Source of the DNA: an uncultured beta proteobacterium
Lineage (GTDB): Bacteria; Pseudomonadota; Gammaproteobacteria; Burkholderiales; Burkholderiaceae_C
Direction: 5' to 3'
Assembly: GCA_903870955.1 (NCBI GenBank)
Contig: CAIQEX010000009.1
Coordinates: forward strand, 1-30,532
Length of the DNA stretch: 30,532 nucleotides
Below, piece by piece: positions 15,697 through 22,442 of this stretch (within the stretch, counting starts at the first letter, position 1; each line of letters begins with the position of its first letter). The position numbers and the translations under genes were made by a program. The notes under the pieces were generated by a model. That model made no database searches, was not told the origin of the DNA, and saw only the letters and a program-made list of their open reading frames with translations.

Positions 15697-16977
15697 ATGT
15701 TACGTCGCCAGTTTATTAACGCATTGGGCATCGGTTCCGCAATCAGCACCACCGGACTTTTGTGGGGTTGTGCCACTCCTTCAAACAAGGGTCCTAAAGT
15801 GGTGGTTATAGGTGGCGGATACGGTGGTGCAACCGCCGCAAAATATGTTCGCATGTGGTCGGATTTCGGCATTCAGGTTACTTTGGTAGAGCCCAGTTCA
15901 AGCTTTATTTCCTGCCCCATTTCCAACCTGGTTCTGGGGGGAAGCAAGTCGATGTCCGACATCACAACCCCGTACGACAACCTGAGCAAGCGTCATGGCG
16001 TGACGCTGGTGCGTGACATGGTGGTTTCTATTGATGCGGACAAGCGGTTGGTCAAACTGGCCAGTGGCAGCGAGTTGCCGTATGACCGATTGATCCTCTC
16101 GCCAGGGGTGGATTTCATGTGGGAAAACCTGCCAGGCATGGTGGCGGCTGGCGCCAAAGATAAAGTCTTGCACGCCTGGAAAGCCGGTGCGCAAACCGTG
16201 GCCTTACGCAAACAACTGGAAGCCATGCCCGATGGCGGTACCTATGCATTGGCGATTCCGCTGGCCCCCTATCGTTGTCCACCTGGACCCTATGAACGTG
16301 CCTGTCAGGTGGCAAACTATTTCAGCAAGGCCAAGCCCAAAAGCAAGGTGCTGATTCTGGATGCCAATGAGGACGTGACTTCCAAAGGACCGCTGTTTAA
16401 AAAGGCTTGGGCCGAACGCTACAAGAACATTGTCGAGTACCGGCCCAAACACAATCTCACAGATGTGGACGCGGCCACCAACACCTTGGTATTTGAATTC
16501 AACGATAGCGTAAAAGCCGATGTACTGAATGTCATCCCACCAATGCGGGCGGGTGAAATCGCGGTAAAGACCGGCCTTGCCACGGCCAATCGCCGGTGGT
16601 GCGAAGTGGATTTTCTGACCTTTGAATCCAAGGCTGCCAAGAATATTCACATACTCGGTGACTCCATTCAGATTGCCCCGGCCATGCCCAAATCAGGCCA
16701 CATGGCAAATCAGCATGGCAAAACCTGTGCCGCGGCCGTGGTAGCACTTTTGACGGGCGCTGAGCCCAATGACATGCCGGTTTACAACAACACCTGCTAC
16801 AGCTTTGTCAGCGACGAAGACGCTGTGCATGTGGCAAGTGTGCACCGCTATGACGTTGAGAAAAAGACCATGGTGACGGTGCCAGGTTCCGGTGGCGTAT
16901 CAAGTGCAGCCAGTGAGTTGGAAGGGCGCTACGCCCTGGCTTGGGCGAAAAATATCTGGGCGGACACGCTGGCCTGA
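15697..16977 (+). CDS. fccB: Flavocytochrome c sulfide dehydrogenase, flavoprotein subunit
   Basis: FccB oxidises sulfide to sulfur/polysulfide in the periplasm and passes electrons to cytochrome c. The 426-residue product has a twin-arginine type leader (RRQFINALGIG), the FAD motif VVVIGGGYGGATAAKYV at about 35-51, and the redox-active cysteine pair Cys194 (PYRCPPGPYERA) and Cys367 (NNTCYSFVSDEDAV). The C-terminal FCSD-type flavin-binding segment (SVHRYDVEKKTMV ... GRYALAWAKNIWADTL) is complete. A Cys at residue 25 after LLWG could be a lipobox, but Trp at -2 is unusual. AAGAGG precedes the ATG. It sits between fccA and a cytochrome c4 gene four bases downstream. Confidence 0.95.
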   Translation: MLRRQFINALGIGSAISTTGLLWGCATPSNKGPKVVVIGGGYGGATAAKYVRMWSDFGIQVTLVEPSSSFISCPISNLVLGGSKSMSDITTPYDNLSKRHGVTLVRDMVVSIDADKRLVKLASGSELPYDRLILSPGVDFMWENLPGMVAAGAKDKVLHAWKAGAQTVALRKQLEAMPDGGTYALAIPLAPYRCPPGPYERACQVANYFSKAKPKSKVLILDANEDVTSKGPLFKKAWAERYKNIVEYRPKHNLTDVDAATNTLVFEFNDSVKADVLNVIPPMRAGEIAVKTGLATANRRWCEVDFLTFESKAAKNIHILGDSIQIAPAMPKSGHMANQHGKTCAAAVVALLTGAEPNDMPVYNNTCYSFVSDEDAVHVASVHRYDVEKKTMVTVPGSGGVSSAASELEGRYALAWAKNIWADTLA

Positions 16978-16981
16978 CACT

Positions 16982-17584
16982 ATGAATACTGTGCGCGTGA
17001 GATGGATGGTGCTGGCAATGGCTGCATGGACCGGCGGAGCGTGGGCGCAAGCCGACGAGGCCAGGGCGAAAAAGATCATTGGTGGGTCATGCTTCCTGTG
17101 CCATGGAGCCGAAGGTGAATCGTCTAGCGAAGTCTTCCCCAAATTGGCTGGCCAGCATTGGGAGTACATCGCCAAGCAGCTGGAAAACTTTAAATCAGGC
17201 AAACGAAAGAGTACCGCCATGGCTGATATGGCGGCCAACCTGAAGCCCGACGAAATGGTGGCCTTGGGTAAGTACTTTGAGACCAAGTCGACTCCGGTGG
17301 AAGCTGCCAAAGATGTTGGGCTGGCAGCTGTGGGAGACTATGTTTTTCACTTCGGCAACAAGTACAGCGGTGTACCCGCTTGCTCCAGTTGCCATGGCAA
17401 GGAAGCGTTGGGTACAGCCACCTTGCCGCGTCTTGCCAGTCAATATGCGTCTTACATTGAAAACCAGCTCATGAGTTTCGGTAAGCGGGAACGGACCAAT
17501 GACAACGCCGTGATGCACTCCATTGTGCAAAAAATGACAGCACTCGAAATGGCTGCGGTGGCGGAATATCTGAGCAGCAAATAG
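16982..17584 (+). CDS. Diheme cytochrome c4
   Basis: The 200-residue product has a signal peptide (residues 1-22, ending AWA) and two homologous heme domains, with CFLCH at residues 37-41 and CSSCH at 134-138; Met ligands are likely in KSTAMADMAA and NDNAVMHSI. Cytochromes c4 carry electrons from periplasmic donors to terminal oxidases, often cbb3 type. Starting four bases after the fccB stop, it is almost certainly the electron acceptor of FccAB here. Its end is three bases from the convergent YeeE/YedE gene. Confidence 0.92.
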   Translation: MNTVRVRWMVLAMAAWTGGAWAQADEARAKKIIGGSCFLCHGAEGESSSEVFPKLAGQHWEYIAKQLENFKSGKRKSTAMADMAANLKPDEMVALGKYFETKSTPVEAAKDVGLAAVGDYVFHFGNKYSGVPACSSCHGKEALGTATLPRLASQYASYIENQLMSFGKRERTNDNAVMHSIVQKMTALEMAAVAEYLSSK

Positions 17585-17587
17585 CCT

Positions 17588-18688
17588 TCAAGGCGCCCGT
17601 GCCTGGCTCGCGCTGTTGACGGGTGTTGCGGCTACGGTTACAGGCAGTGGGTCCAGCCAACGGTCCATCAGGCCGGCACCAGCCCACATGCCCAGCAGCG
17701 CCAACCAGGCGGTCAAGGCAAAAATGGAACCACCGGTCATGCCCGCTCCGACAGCGCATCCCCCCGCCAACATAGAGCCAAAGCCCATCAGGACGGCACC
17801 GATGATGTAGCGGGTCATGCTGTAACCGTCCTTAAAACCTTCCAGCTTGAGGTCTTTGCCAATCCATGCACCCACAAAGGAGCCTACGAACACGCCGGGC
17901 AGCAGTCCGAAGTCAAACCCGATGGCCGGAGCAGGCGAAGACAGCACGCGCATCAGCCATTCGGCCGACGGACCGCTGAACGTCAACCCTTGCACCTGCA
18001 CCACTTCAAATGTGTTGGCTGAAATCAGATAGGTGTAGTACCAACCGGCAGCAATAGTCAGGCCGGTACCAATGCCGCCTATCCACTTCCACAGGTCCCA
18101 ACCGCTGCGAATGGAAATGTAGAGGCCAGCCACCAGCCACAGTAAACCGAACGTCAGTCCGCCCCAATGGCCAGCACCAGTAATGGACAGCAAGTCACGT
18201 GCACTGCCTCCATCAACCGTCCACCAACTACTGATGGCATTGCGCACCGGAGACAACGCACCGGATAGTGCCGCTTGGGCAGTTACCGCAAAAATTAGTC
18301 CGGACAACAAGGCTCTTAAATTGCCATTGGCTGACAACACCAGCAGACGACTGGCGCAACCTCGCGTCATGATCATGCCGGCCCCAAACAGCAGACCACC
18401 GATCATTGCGCCAGACAAACTTCCGCGCGCAGCAATCTGCCGGGCAGTGCTCACATCCAGTGCCTGCATCACGATCAGCAACTGCACAGCTACCACCGCA
18501 CTGGAAAATGCAAGCAGCCACACGGACAACTTCTCACCGAAATTGCGGTGCCAGAACTCAATGACTGCCGAGCGCAAACAAAACTTGGAGCGCTGCGCAA
18601 AGAATCCGAACAACACACCGATAAGTAAGCCCCCTGCAGCCAGGGTGACTCTCTCTCCATAGCTTTCAAGGATATTGGTCAAATTCAT
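17588..18688 (-). CDS. YeeE/YedE family sulfur-compound transporter (full length)
   Basis: The 366-residue membrane protein has about nine to eleven hydrophobic helices and the duplicated YeeE/YedE (DUF395) pattern. Cysteines lie at the three positions typical of the thiosulfate transporter TsuA: Cys37 (SKFCLRS), Cys111 (TRGCASRLL) and Cys311 (AGGCAVGAGMTGGS). Members import thiosulfate or other sulfur species by relay through these thiols; the exact substrate here is unknown. It starts at 18688 and is divergent from the SoxH-like gene with 95 bases between starts. The last 20 residues (VTVAATPVNSASQARAP) are a polar tail. Confidence 0.92.
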   Translation of the reverse strand: MNLTNILESYGERVTLAAGGLLIGVLFGFFAQRSKFCLRSAVIEFWHRNFGEKLSVWLLAFSSAVVAVQLLIVMQALDVSTARQIAARGSLSGAMIGGLLFGAGMIMTRGCASRLLVLSANGNLRALLSGLIFAVTAQAALSGALSPVRNAISSWWTVDGGSARDLLSITGAGHWGGLTFGLLWLVAGLYISIRSGWDLWKWIGGIGTGLTIAAGWYYTYLISANTFEVVQVQGLTFSGPSAEWLMRVLSSPAPAIGFDFGLLPGVFVGSFVGAWIGKDLKLEGFKDGYSMTRYIIGAVLMGFGSMLAGGCAVGAGMTGGSIFALTAWLALLGMWAGAGLMDRWLDPLPVTVAATPVNSASQARAP

Positions 18689-18716
18689 GTAGTGGTTCTT
18701 ACTAATTCAGTAGTCG

Positions 18717-18737
18717 CTTATATTAATGGTAGATTAA
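18717..18737 (+). promoter_or_regulatory. Candidate operator between the YeeE/YedE and SoxH-like genes
   Basis: The motif CTTATATTAATGGTAGATTA begins at 18717. It includes a -10-like TATATT (18719-18724) for the rightward gene, with a weak TTCTTA 17 bases upstream at 18696-18701, and a TATAAG on the minus strand for the leftward gene. The same CTTATAT...TGG core appears upstream of fccA and of the split YeeE genes. A single repressor could control both divergent genes from here. Found by eye. Confidence 0.4.
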
Positions 18738-18783
18738 ACCAGTTTCCTATTTTTTGATATTGCGCAATCTTTCAGGCGGCACC

Positions 18784-19746
18784 ATGACAAGACTCACACG
18801 ATTTTTCCAGTGGCAACATCTGATTGCCTGGTGGGCGGTGATGGGGGCGATGGCATGTGCTGCACAAGAAGCGCCGCCGATGGAGGCGCAACAAGTCTCG
18901 GCATCTGCCTGGTATGTGGAAGGCGTATCGGCGTTGGGCTCACCTGCTAACCAGAATTTCATCTCCAACGCCGCCTTCGTGATAACCCCAACCGGCGTGG
19001 TCGTGATTGATGCACTGGGTTCACCGGCGTTGGCCGAACGTCTCTTGGCCCGGATCAAGACATTGACGCCCTTGCCGGTCACCCATGTGCTTGTGACCCA
19101 CTACCATGCGGATCACATCTATGGCTTGCAGACATTTAAAGCAGGTGGAGCAAAAATAATTGCCCATCGCGCAGCCAAGGAGTATTTGAATTCCGACACG
19201 GCAAGGCTACGCATGGAAGCTTCCCGCGAGCAACTTGCCCCTTGGGTCAATGATCAGACCCGACTGGTTCCTGCAGACCAATGGATCGACGGGGACACCA
19301 CGATCACCGTAGGAGGCGTGCTGTTTCAACTCAAGCCGGTAGGTCCATCCCACACACCTGAAGACATTGCTGTTTATATGCCCTCGGAAAAGGTGCTGTT
19401 TGCAGGTGACCTGGTGTTTCGCAGCCGCATTCCCTATGTCGGGCAAGCCGATAGTCGCCACTGGATTACCGCAATGGAAACATTGCTAGCCTTTGATGCA
19501 GCGGTCATCGTTCCTGGGCATGGGGGTTTGTCAAAGGAAGCCCGCAAAGACATGCAACTGACGCGTGACTACCTGGTTTACCTGCGATCGACGATGGGTC
19601 AGGCAGCCAAGAATCTGGAACCTTTTGAAGATGCCTACACTGCGACTGACTGGACACAGTTCGAACACCTGCCTTTGTTTCGTGTTGCCAACCGCATGAA
19701 CGCCTACAACACCTATTTGTTGCTGGAGCAGGAGGCCAACCAATGA
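18784..19746 (+). CDS. SoxH-like periplasmic metallo-beta-lactamase-fold hydrolase
   Basis: The 320-residue product has an N-terminal hydrophobic export signal (about residues 9-27) and an MBL fold with THYHADHIYG as metal motif, GPSHTPEDIAV, the bridging Asp in LFAGDLVF and the final His in VPGHGG. This matches the SoxH / quinoprotein-relay metallohydrolase group found in sulfur-oxidation clusters; substrate unknown. The ATG at 18784 follows CAGGCGG; an upstream TTG at 18754 would spoil the signal peptide. The stop overlaps the start of the thioredoxin-like gene by four bases (ATGA), so the two products are made together. Confidence 0.87.
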   Translation: MTRLTRFFQWQHLIAWWAVMGAMACAAQEAPPMEAQQVSASAWYVEGVSALGSPANQNFISNAAFVITPTGVVVIDALGSPALAERLLARIKTLTPLPVTHVLVTHYHADHIYGLQTFKAGGAKIIAHRAAKEYLNSDTARLRMEASREQLAPWVNDQTRLVPADQWIDGDTTITVGGVLFQLKPVGPSHTPEDIAVYMPSEKVLFAGDLVFRSRIPYVGQADSRHWITAMETLLAFDAAVIVPGHGGLSKEARKDMQLTRDYLVYLRSTMGQAAKNLEPFEDAYTATDWTQFEHLPLFRVANRMNAYNTYLLLEQEANQ

Positions 19747-20216
19747 GCATGCATCTGAAACGCCGCACGCTATTGGCTAGCGCAGCATTGCTGCCAGTTT
19801 TACAAATTGCGCATGCCGCGCCGATCACACTTCCATTGGCCGTGTCGCTACCCGACGAATTGAAGGTGGCCTTGGCGTCTGGCAGTCCGCTGTTGGTCAT
19901 GGTGAGCCTGGAAGGCTGTCCCTTCTGCCGTGTAGCGCGTGAGAGCTATTTGGGCCCGATGCGTGAACGCCATGGATTACCGGTGGTGCAAGTCGACATG
20001 CGCAGCAAGCAAATGCTGCGCAACCTGCAAGGTGTGGTGCAAACACACGACGAATGGATTCGTGCAATGGGTGTCAAAGTAGCGCCGACGGTATTGTTCT
20101 TCGGTCGCGGCGGCACAGAAATAGTGGAACGCATGACGGGGGGCTACATCCCCGACTTTTATGGTGCCTATTTGGATGAACGTCTGCGCCAGGCCAGGTC
20201 TTCGCTAGCTGGCTAA
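19743..20216 (+). CDS. SoxW-like exported thioredoxin-fold protein
   Basis: The 157-residue product has a signal peptide (about 1-26, MSMHLKRRTLLASAALLPVL...AHA) and a thioredoxin fold with the redox motif Cys59-Pro-Phe-Cys62 and the cis-Pro loop VAPTVLFFG. SoxW and SoxS proteins of this type keep the carrier cysteines of sulfur-oxidation proteins reduced in the periplasm. AGGAGG at the end of the upstream gene precedes the ATG at 19743, and the two genes overlap by four bases. No SoxY or SoxXA is in the window, so its client may be FccAB, the rhodanese or the Cys-repeat protein instead (inference). Confidence 0.87.
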   Translation: MSMHLKRRTLLASAALLPVLQIAHAAPITLPLAVSLPDELKVALASGSPLLVMVSLEGCPFCRVARESYLGPMRERHGLPVVQVDMRSKQMLRNLQGVVQTHDEWIRAMGVKVAPTVLFFGRGGTEIVERMTGGYIPDFYGAYLDERLRQARSSLAG

Positions 20217-20281
20217 GAGTTCGCAGTTCGATCTTAGGGAAAGTCCTATGACGATGCGCATGGGCAGAATGCATCATTCTT

Positions 20282-20306
20282 TATAATTGTGATTGCTTAT
20301 ATATGG
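20282..20306 (+). promoter_or_regulatory. Candidate promoter and operator of the split YeeE/YedE operon
   Basis: A consensus -10 TATAAT at 20282-20287 has no good -35. Immediately downstream, at the expected transcription start, lies CTTATATATGG (20296-20306), the same core seen upstream of fccA and the SoxH-like gene. A repressor at this place would block initiation. The rest of the 149-base gap before the next start shows no other feature. Confidence 0.4.
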
Positions 20307-20365
20307 ATTTATTGGGAGATTTTTCCATAGCACTTGGCTAGTGACTCCATCACTAATTACAACCA

Positions 20366-20896
20366 ATGAACCAGAACCCTACTTGCGTTACCGAGCGTCC
20401 CTATTGGCCAAATTTGCTGGCTGGCCTTGCCCTTGGTGCCGTGCTGTTGGCGACCTTTGTATTTACCGGGCATGGCTTGGGCGCGACCGGATTCACCACC
20501 CGTCTGAGTGCGTGGATCGGTGGACTGGTGCTGCCAGCATGGACCACCCAAAACGACTACCTCGGACCTTTCCTTGAAGATGGAGCCGTGCTTTCTTCCT
20601 GGATCACCTGGCAAGTGCTCGGCGTTTTTGCCGGTGGATTGTTGTCCGCCTGGTTGGCACAGCGTGTGCGTTGGCGGGTGGAGGGTTCGACTTCGTCGGG
20701 ACTCGTCGGGCGATTGCTCAAGGCCCTGGCCGGTGGCGTATTAGCGGGACTGGGTGCCCGCATTGCCGCGGGTTGCACCAGTGGCGTTGGCCTCTCCGGC
20801 TCTGCTGTGTTGGGCGTGGCGGGCTTTGTCTTTCTGGGCACATTCTTTGTGTCCGGTTTAATCGTTTCGCGATTGACTGGTGGAGGTGTGCGATGA
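20366..20896 (+). CDS. YeeE/YedE half-size membrane protein, first partner
   Basis: The 176-residue product has about four to five hydrophobic helices and a single YeeE/YedE (DUF395) unit with Cys137 in the motif AAGCTSGVGLSGSAVL. Half-size pairs of this kind (PmpA/PmpB in bigR-linked operons) are implicated in handling polysulfide or related sulfur species. No ribosome-binding site is evident before the ATG at 20366. The last codon overlaps the next gene by four bases (ATGA), consistent with a 1:1 heteromeric transporter. About 28 N-terminal residues including Cys7 precede or enter the first helix. Confidence 0.88.
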   Translation: MNQNPTCVTERPYWPNLLAGLALGAVLLATFVFTGHGLGATGFTTRLSAWIGGLVLPAWTTQNDYLGPFLEDGAVLSSWITWQVLGVFAGGLLSAWLAQRVRWRVEGSTSSGLVGRLLKALAGGVLAGLGARIAAGCTSGVGLSGSAVLGVAGFVFLGTFFVSGLIVSRLTGGGVR

Positions 20897-21471
20897 GCAA
20901 TGTACTAAGTTTGAGTGCGCCGGTGTCCGGCGTATTGCTTGGTTTTGGATTTGGCTTTGTTCTGGAGCGCGCGGGCTTTGGCAGCGGTTGCAAGCTCACA
21001 GCCCAATTCCGGTTGACGGATTGGTCGGTGTTCAAGGTGATGTTTACGGCCATCGTCTTTGCCGCCGTGGGCTTGTATGTGCTGGAACTTGCCGGTGTAG
21101 TGGATGCGCAAGGGATATACGTTCCAACTCCCTATTTGTGGGCCATCGCTGCGGGTGGTGCGGCCATTGGAGCCGGGTTTGCAGTGGGGGGCTATTGCCC
21201 CGGTACGGCCATCGTGGGTATCACGACCGGACGCATCGACGCCATCGTCTTCTTTGTCGGTCTGCTGATTGGTACCTTTGCTTTTGCCGGACTGTTTGGT
21301 TGGCTGGAGCCCTTAACTACTGCGGGCGAACTTACCAAGGGCGACCGTCTGCCGGACCTGCTGGGCGTTCCCGAGTGGTTGGTATTGGCCGTGTTAATAG
21401 CCGCCGCCGCAGGTGTATTTGTACTGGGTGGCTGGTTTGAGAAAAGAGCCCGCGCTACCGAAGCAGCCTGA
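20893..21471 (+). CDS. YeeE/YedE half-size membrane protein, second partner
   Basis: The 192-residue product has about five hydrophobic helices and the second DUF395 unit, with Cys33 (GFGSGCKLTAQFRLTDW) and Cys102 (GGYCPGTAIVGITTGR), the positions expected for the thiol relay of this family. The ATG at 20893 has GGAGG upstream and overlaps the preceding stop. Together the pair would equal one full-length transporter like the one at 17588-18688, but it is diverged from it, suggesting a different substrate. The C-terminus ends in a short charged tail. Confidence 0.88.
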   Translation: MSNVLSLSAPVSGVLLGFGFGFVLERAGFGSGCKLTAQFRLTDWSVFKVMFTAIVFAAVGLYVLELAGVVDAQGIYVPTPYLWAIAAGGAAIGAGFAVGGYCPGTAIVGITTGRIDAIVFFVGLLIGTFAFAGLFGWLEPLTTAGELTKGDRLPDLLGVPEWLVLAVLIAAAAGVFVLGGWFEKRARATEAA

Positions 21472-21511
21472 ATTACCAAAGCGCTATTTATTCTTGACGA
21501 GACTTTTTATG

Positions 21512-21754
21512 ATGAAAAAATCCAACCGTACCGCCACACTCGCGGCTACTGTAGCTGCCGCTTTGATGGGCCTAGCGGCTGCACCGGCCGCCGTGGCAGC
21601 TGAAGCACCTGTCAAAACGACGGCCTCTCCTTGCGCCGGCAACCCTTGCGCGGGCAGCAAGCGCAAGTGTCCCAAGTCCGATAGCGACAACCCCTGTGCA
21701 GGTGCCAAGTGCAAGAAGAATAACGATAACCCCTGCGCGGGCAAGACCAAGTAA
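21512..21754 (+). CDS. Small exported cysteine-repeat protein (PCAG repeats)
   Basis: The 80-residue product has a signal peptide (about 1-30, TLAATVAAALMGLAAAPAAVAA) and a mature part of about 50 residues with six cysteines (41, 46, 53, 62, 67, 75). Four lie in Pro-Cys-Ala-Gly units (SPCAG, then NPCAG three times) separated by Lys-rich spacers. There is no aromatic residue in the mature part and no known fold. Possible roles are soft-metal binding or a periplasmic carrier of sulfane sulfur; the sequence does not decide. An ATG one codon earlier (21509) is equally good. It lies 40 bases after the split YeeE pair and 23 bases before the His-rich protein, all on the same strand. Confidence 0.85.
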   Translation: MKKSNRTATLAATVAAALMGLAAAPAAVAAEAPVKTTASPCAGNPCAGSKRKCPKSDSDNPCAGAKCKKNNDNPCAGKTK

Positions 21755-21777
21755 CTACCACTAAGTCGGGTCTGATC

Positions 21778-22431
21778 ATGGTGGCGTTGTCGTTGCAGCA
21801 GATTCCCATGCAGGCTGCGCTGGTGCGGCAGTTGGCACTGGCGCAAAAGTCGCGCAGCATGCTGTATCCCTTTATCGGACGGAGCAAGCAGTTTCAGTGC
21901 TGGCAGCACTATCCCAATGCCGATGTGTTGGACCGCACCGGGGCCTGGCAGTTTTACTACCACGCGCATGACACCACCCGCGAAGGTGGTGCACGCCATC
22001 CGCAGGAGCATGGGCACGTTCATTTGTTTCGTCGCAGCCCCACAGGGCAGTTGTCACACCTCACGGGTCTGTCACTTGATGCACGCGGTACTCCATTGTG
22101 TTGGTTCGCCACCAACCAATGGGTGACCGGCGAGCGCTGGAAGCAGGCTTCGGCCATGCAACGATCCATGCGTGCACTCAGGCTGCAGGTCAATGGTCCG
22201 CTGGCGGGTGTCGCCCGGTGGTTGACCGACCTGGTTCATGCCTATACGCAGCCGCTGTGCGACATGCTGCGGGCGCGGGACGAAGCGTTGGCTTCGCATT
22301 GTCAGCAAAGCGGCGTGAGTGTTCAGCAGGCATGGGAGGACCGCCGCATATCTGTGTGGAGTTCCTTCCCTATCGACTGGCCGAACGATGCCATTGCATT
22401 GCGTGGACAGGTTTTGAAATTTTGCAACTAA
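21778..22431 (+). CDS. Uncharacterised His-rich protein (possibly DUF6969-like)
   Basis: I do not know a function for this 217-residue protein. It has no signal peptide or membrane segment, so it should be cytoplasmic. The central region has a dense histidine pattern: YYHAHD and HPQEHGHVHLF (about 61-85), which looks like a metal site, followed by LDARGTPLCWFATNQWVTGE. From memory this resembles the DUF6969 group; that label is tentative. The C-terminal half is helical. It lies in the same run as the Cys-repeat protein upstream and the rhodanese 11 bases downstream, so a sulfur or metal role is likely by context. The ATG at 21778 lacks a good ribosome-binding site; 21808 is an alternative. 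Confidence 0.8.
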   Translation: MVALSLQQIPMQAALVRQLALAQKSRSMLYPFIGRSKQFQCWQHYPNADVLDRTGAWQFYYHAHDTTREGGARHPQEHGHVHLFRRSPTGQLSHLTGLSLDARGTPLCWFATNQWVTGERWKQASAMQRSMRALRLQVNGPLAGVARWLTDLVHAYTQPLCDMLRARDEALASHCQQSGVSVQQAWEDRRISVWSSFPIDWPNDAIALRGQVLKFCN

Positions 22432-22442
22432 TGGAGAGCAAC

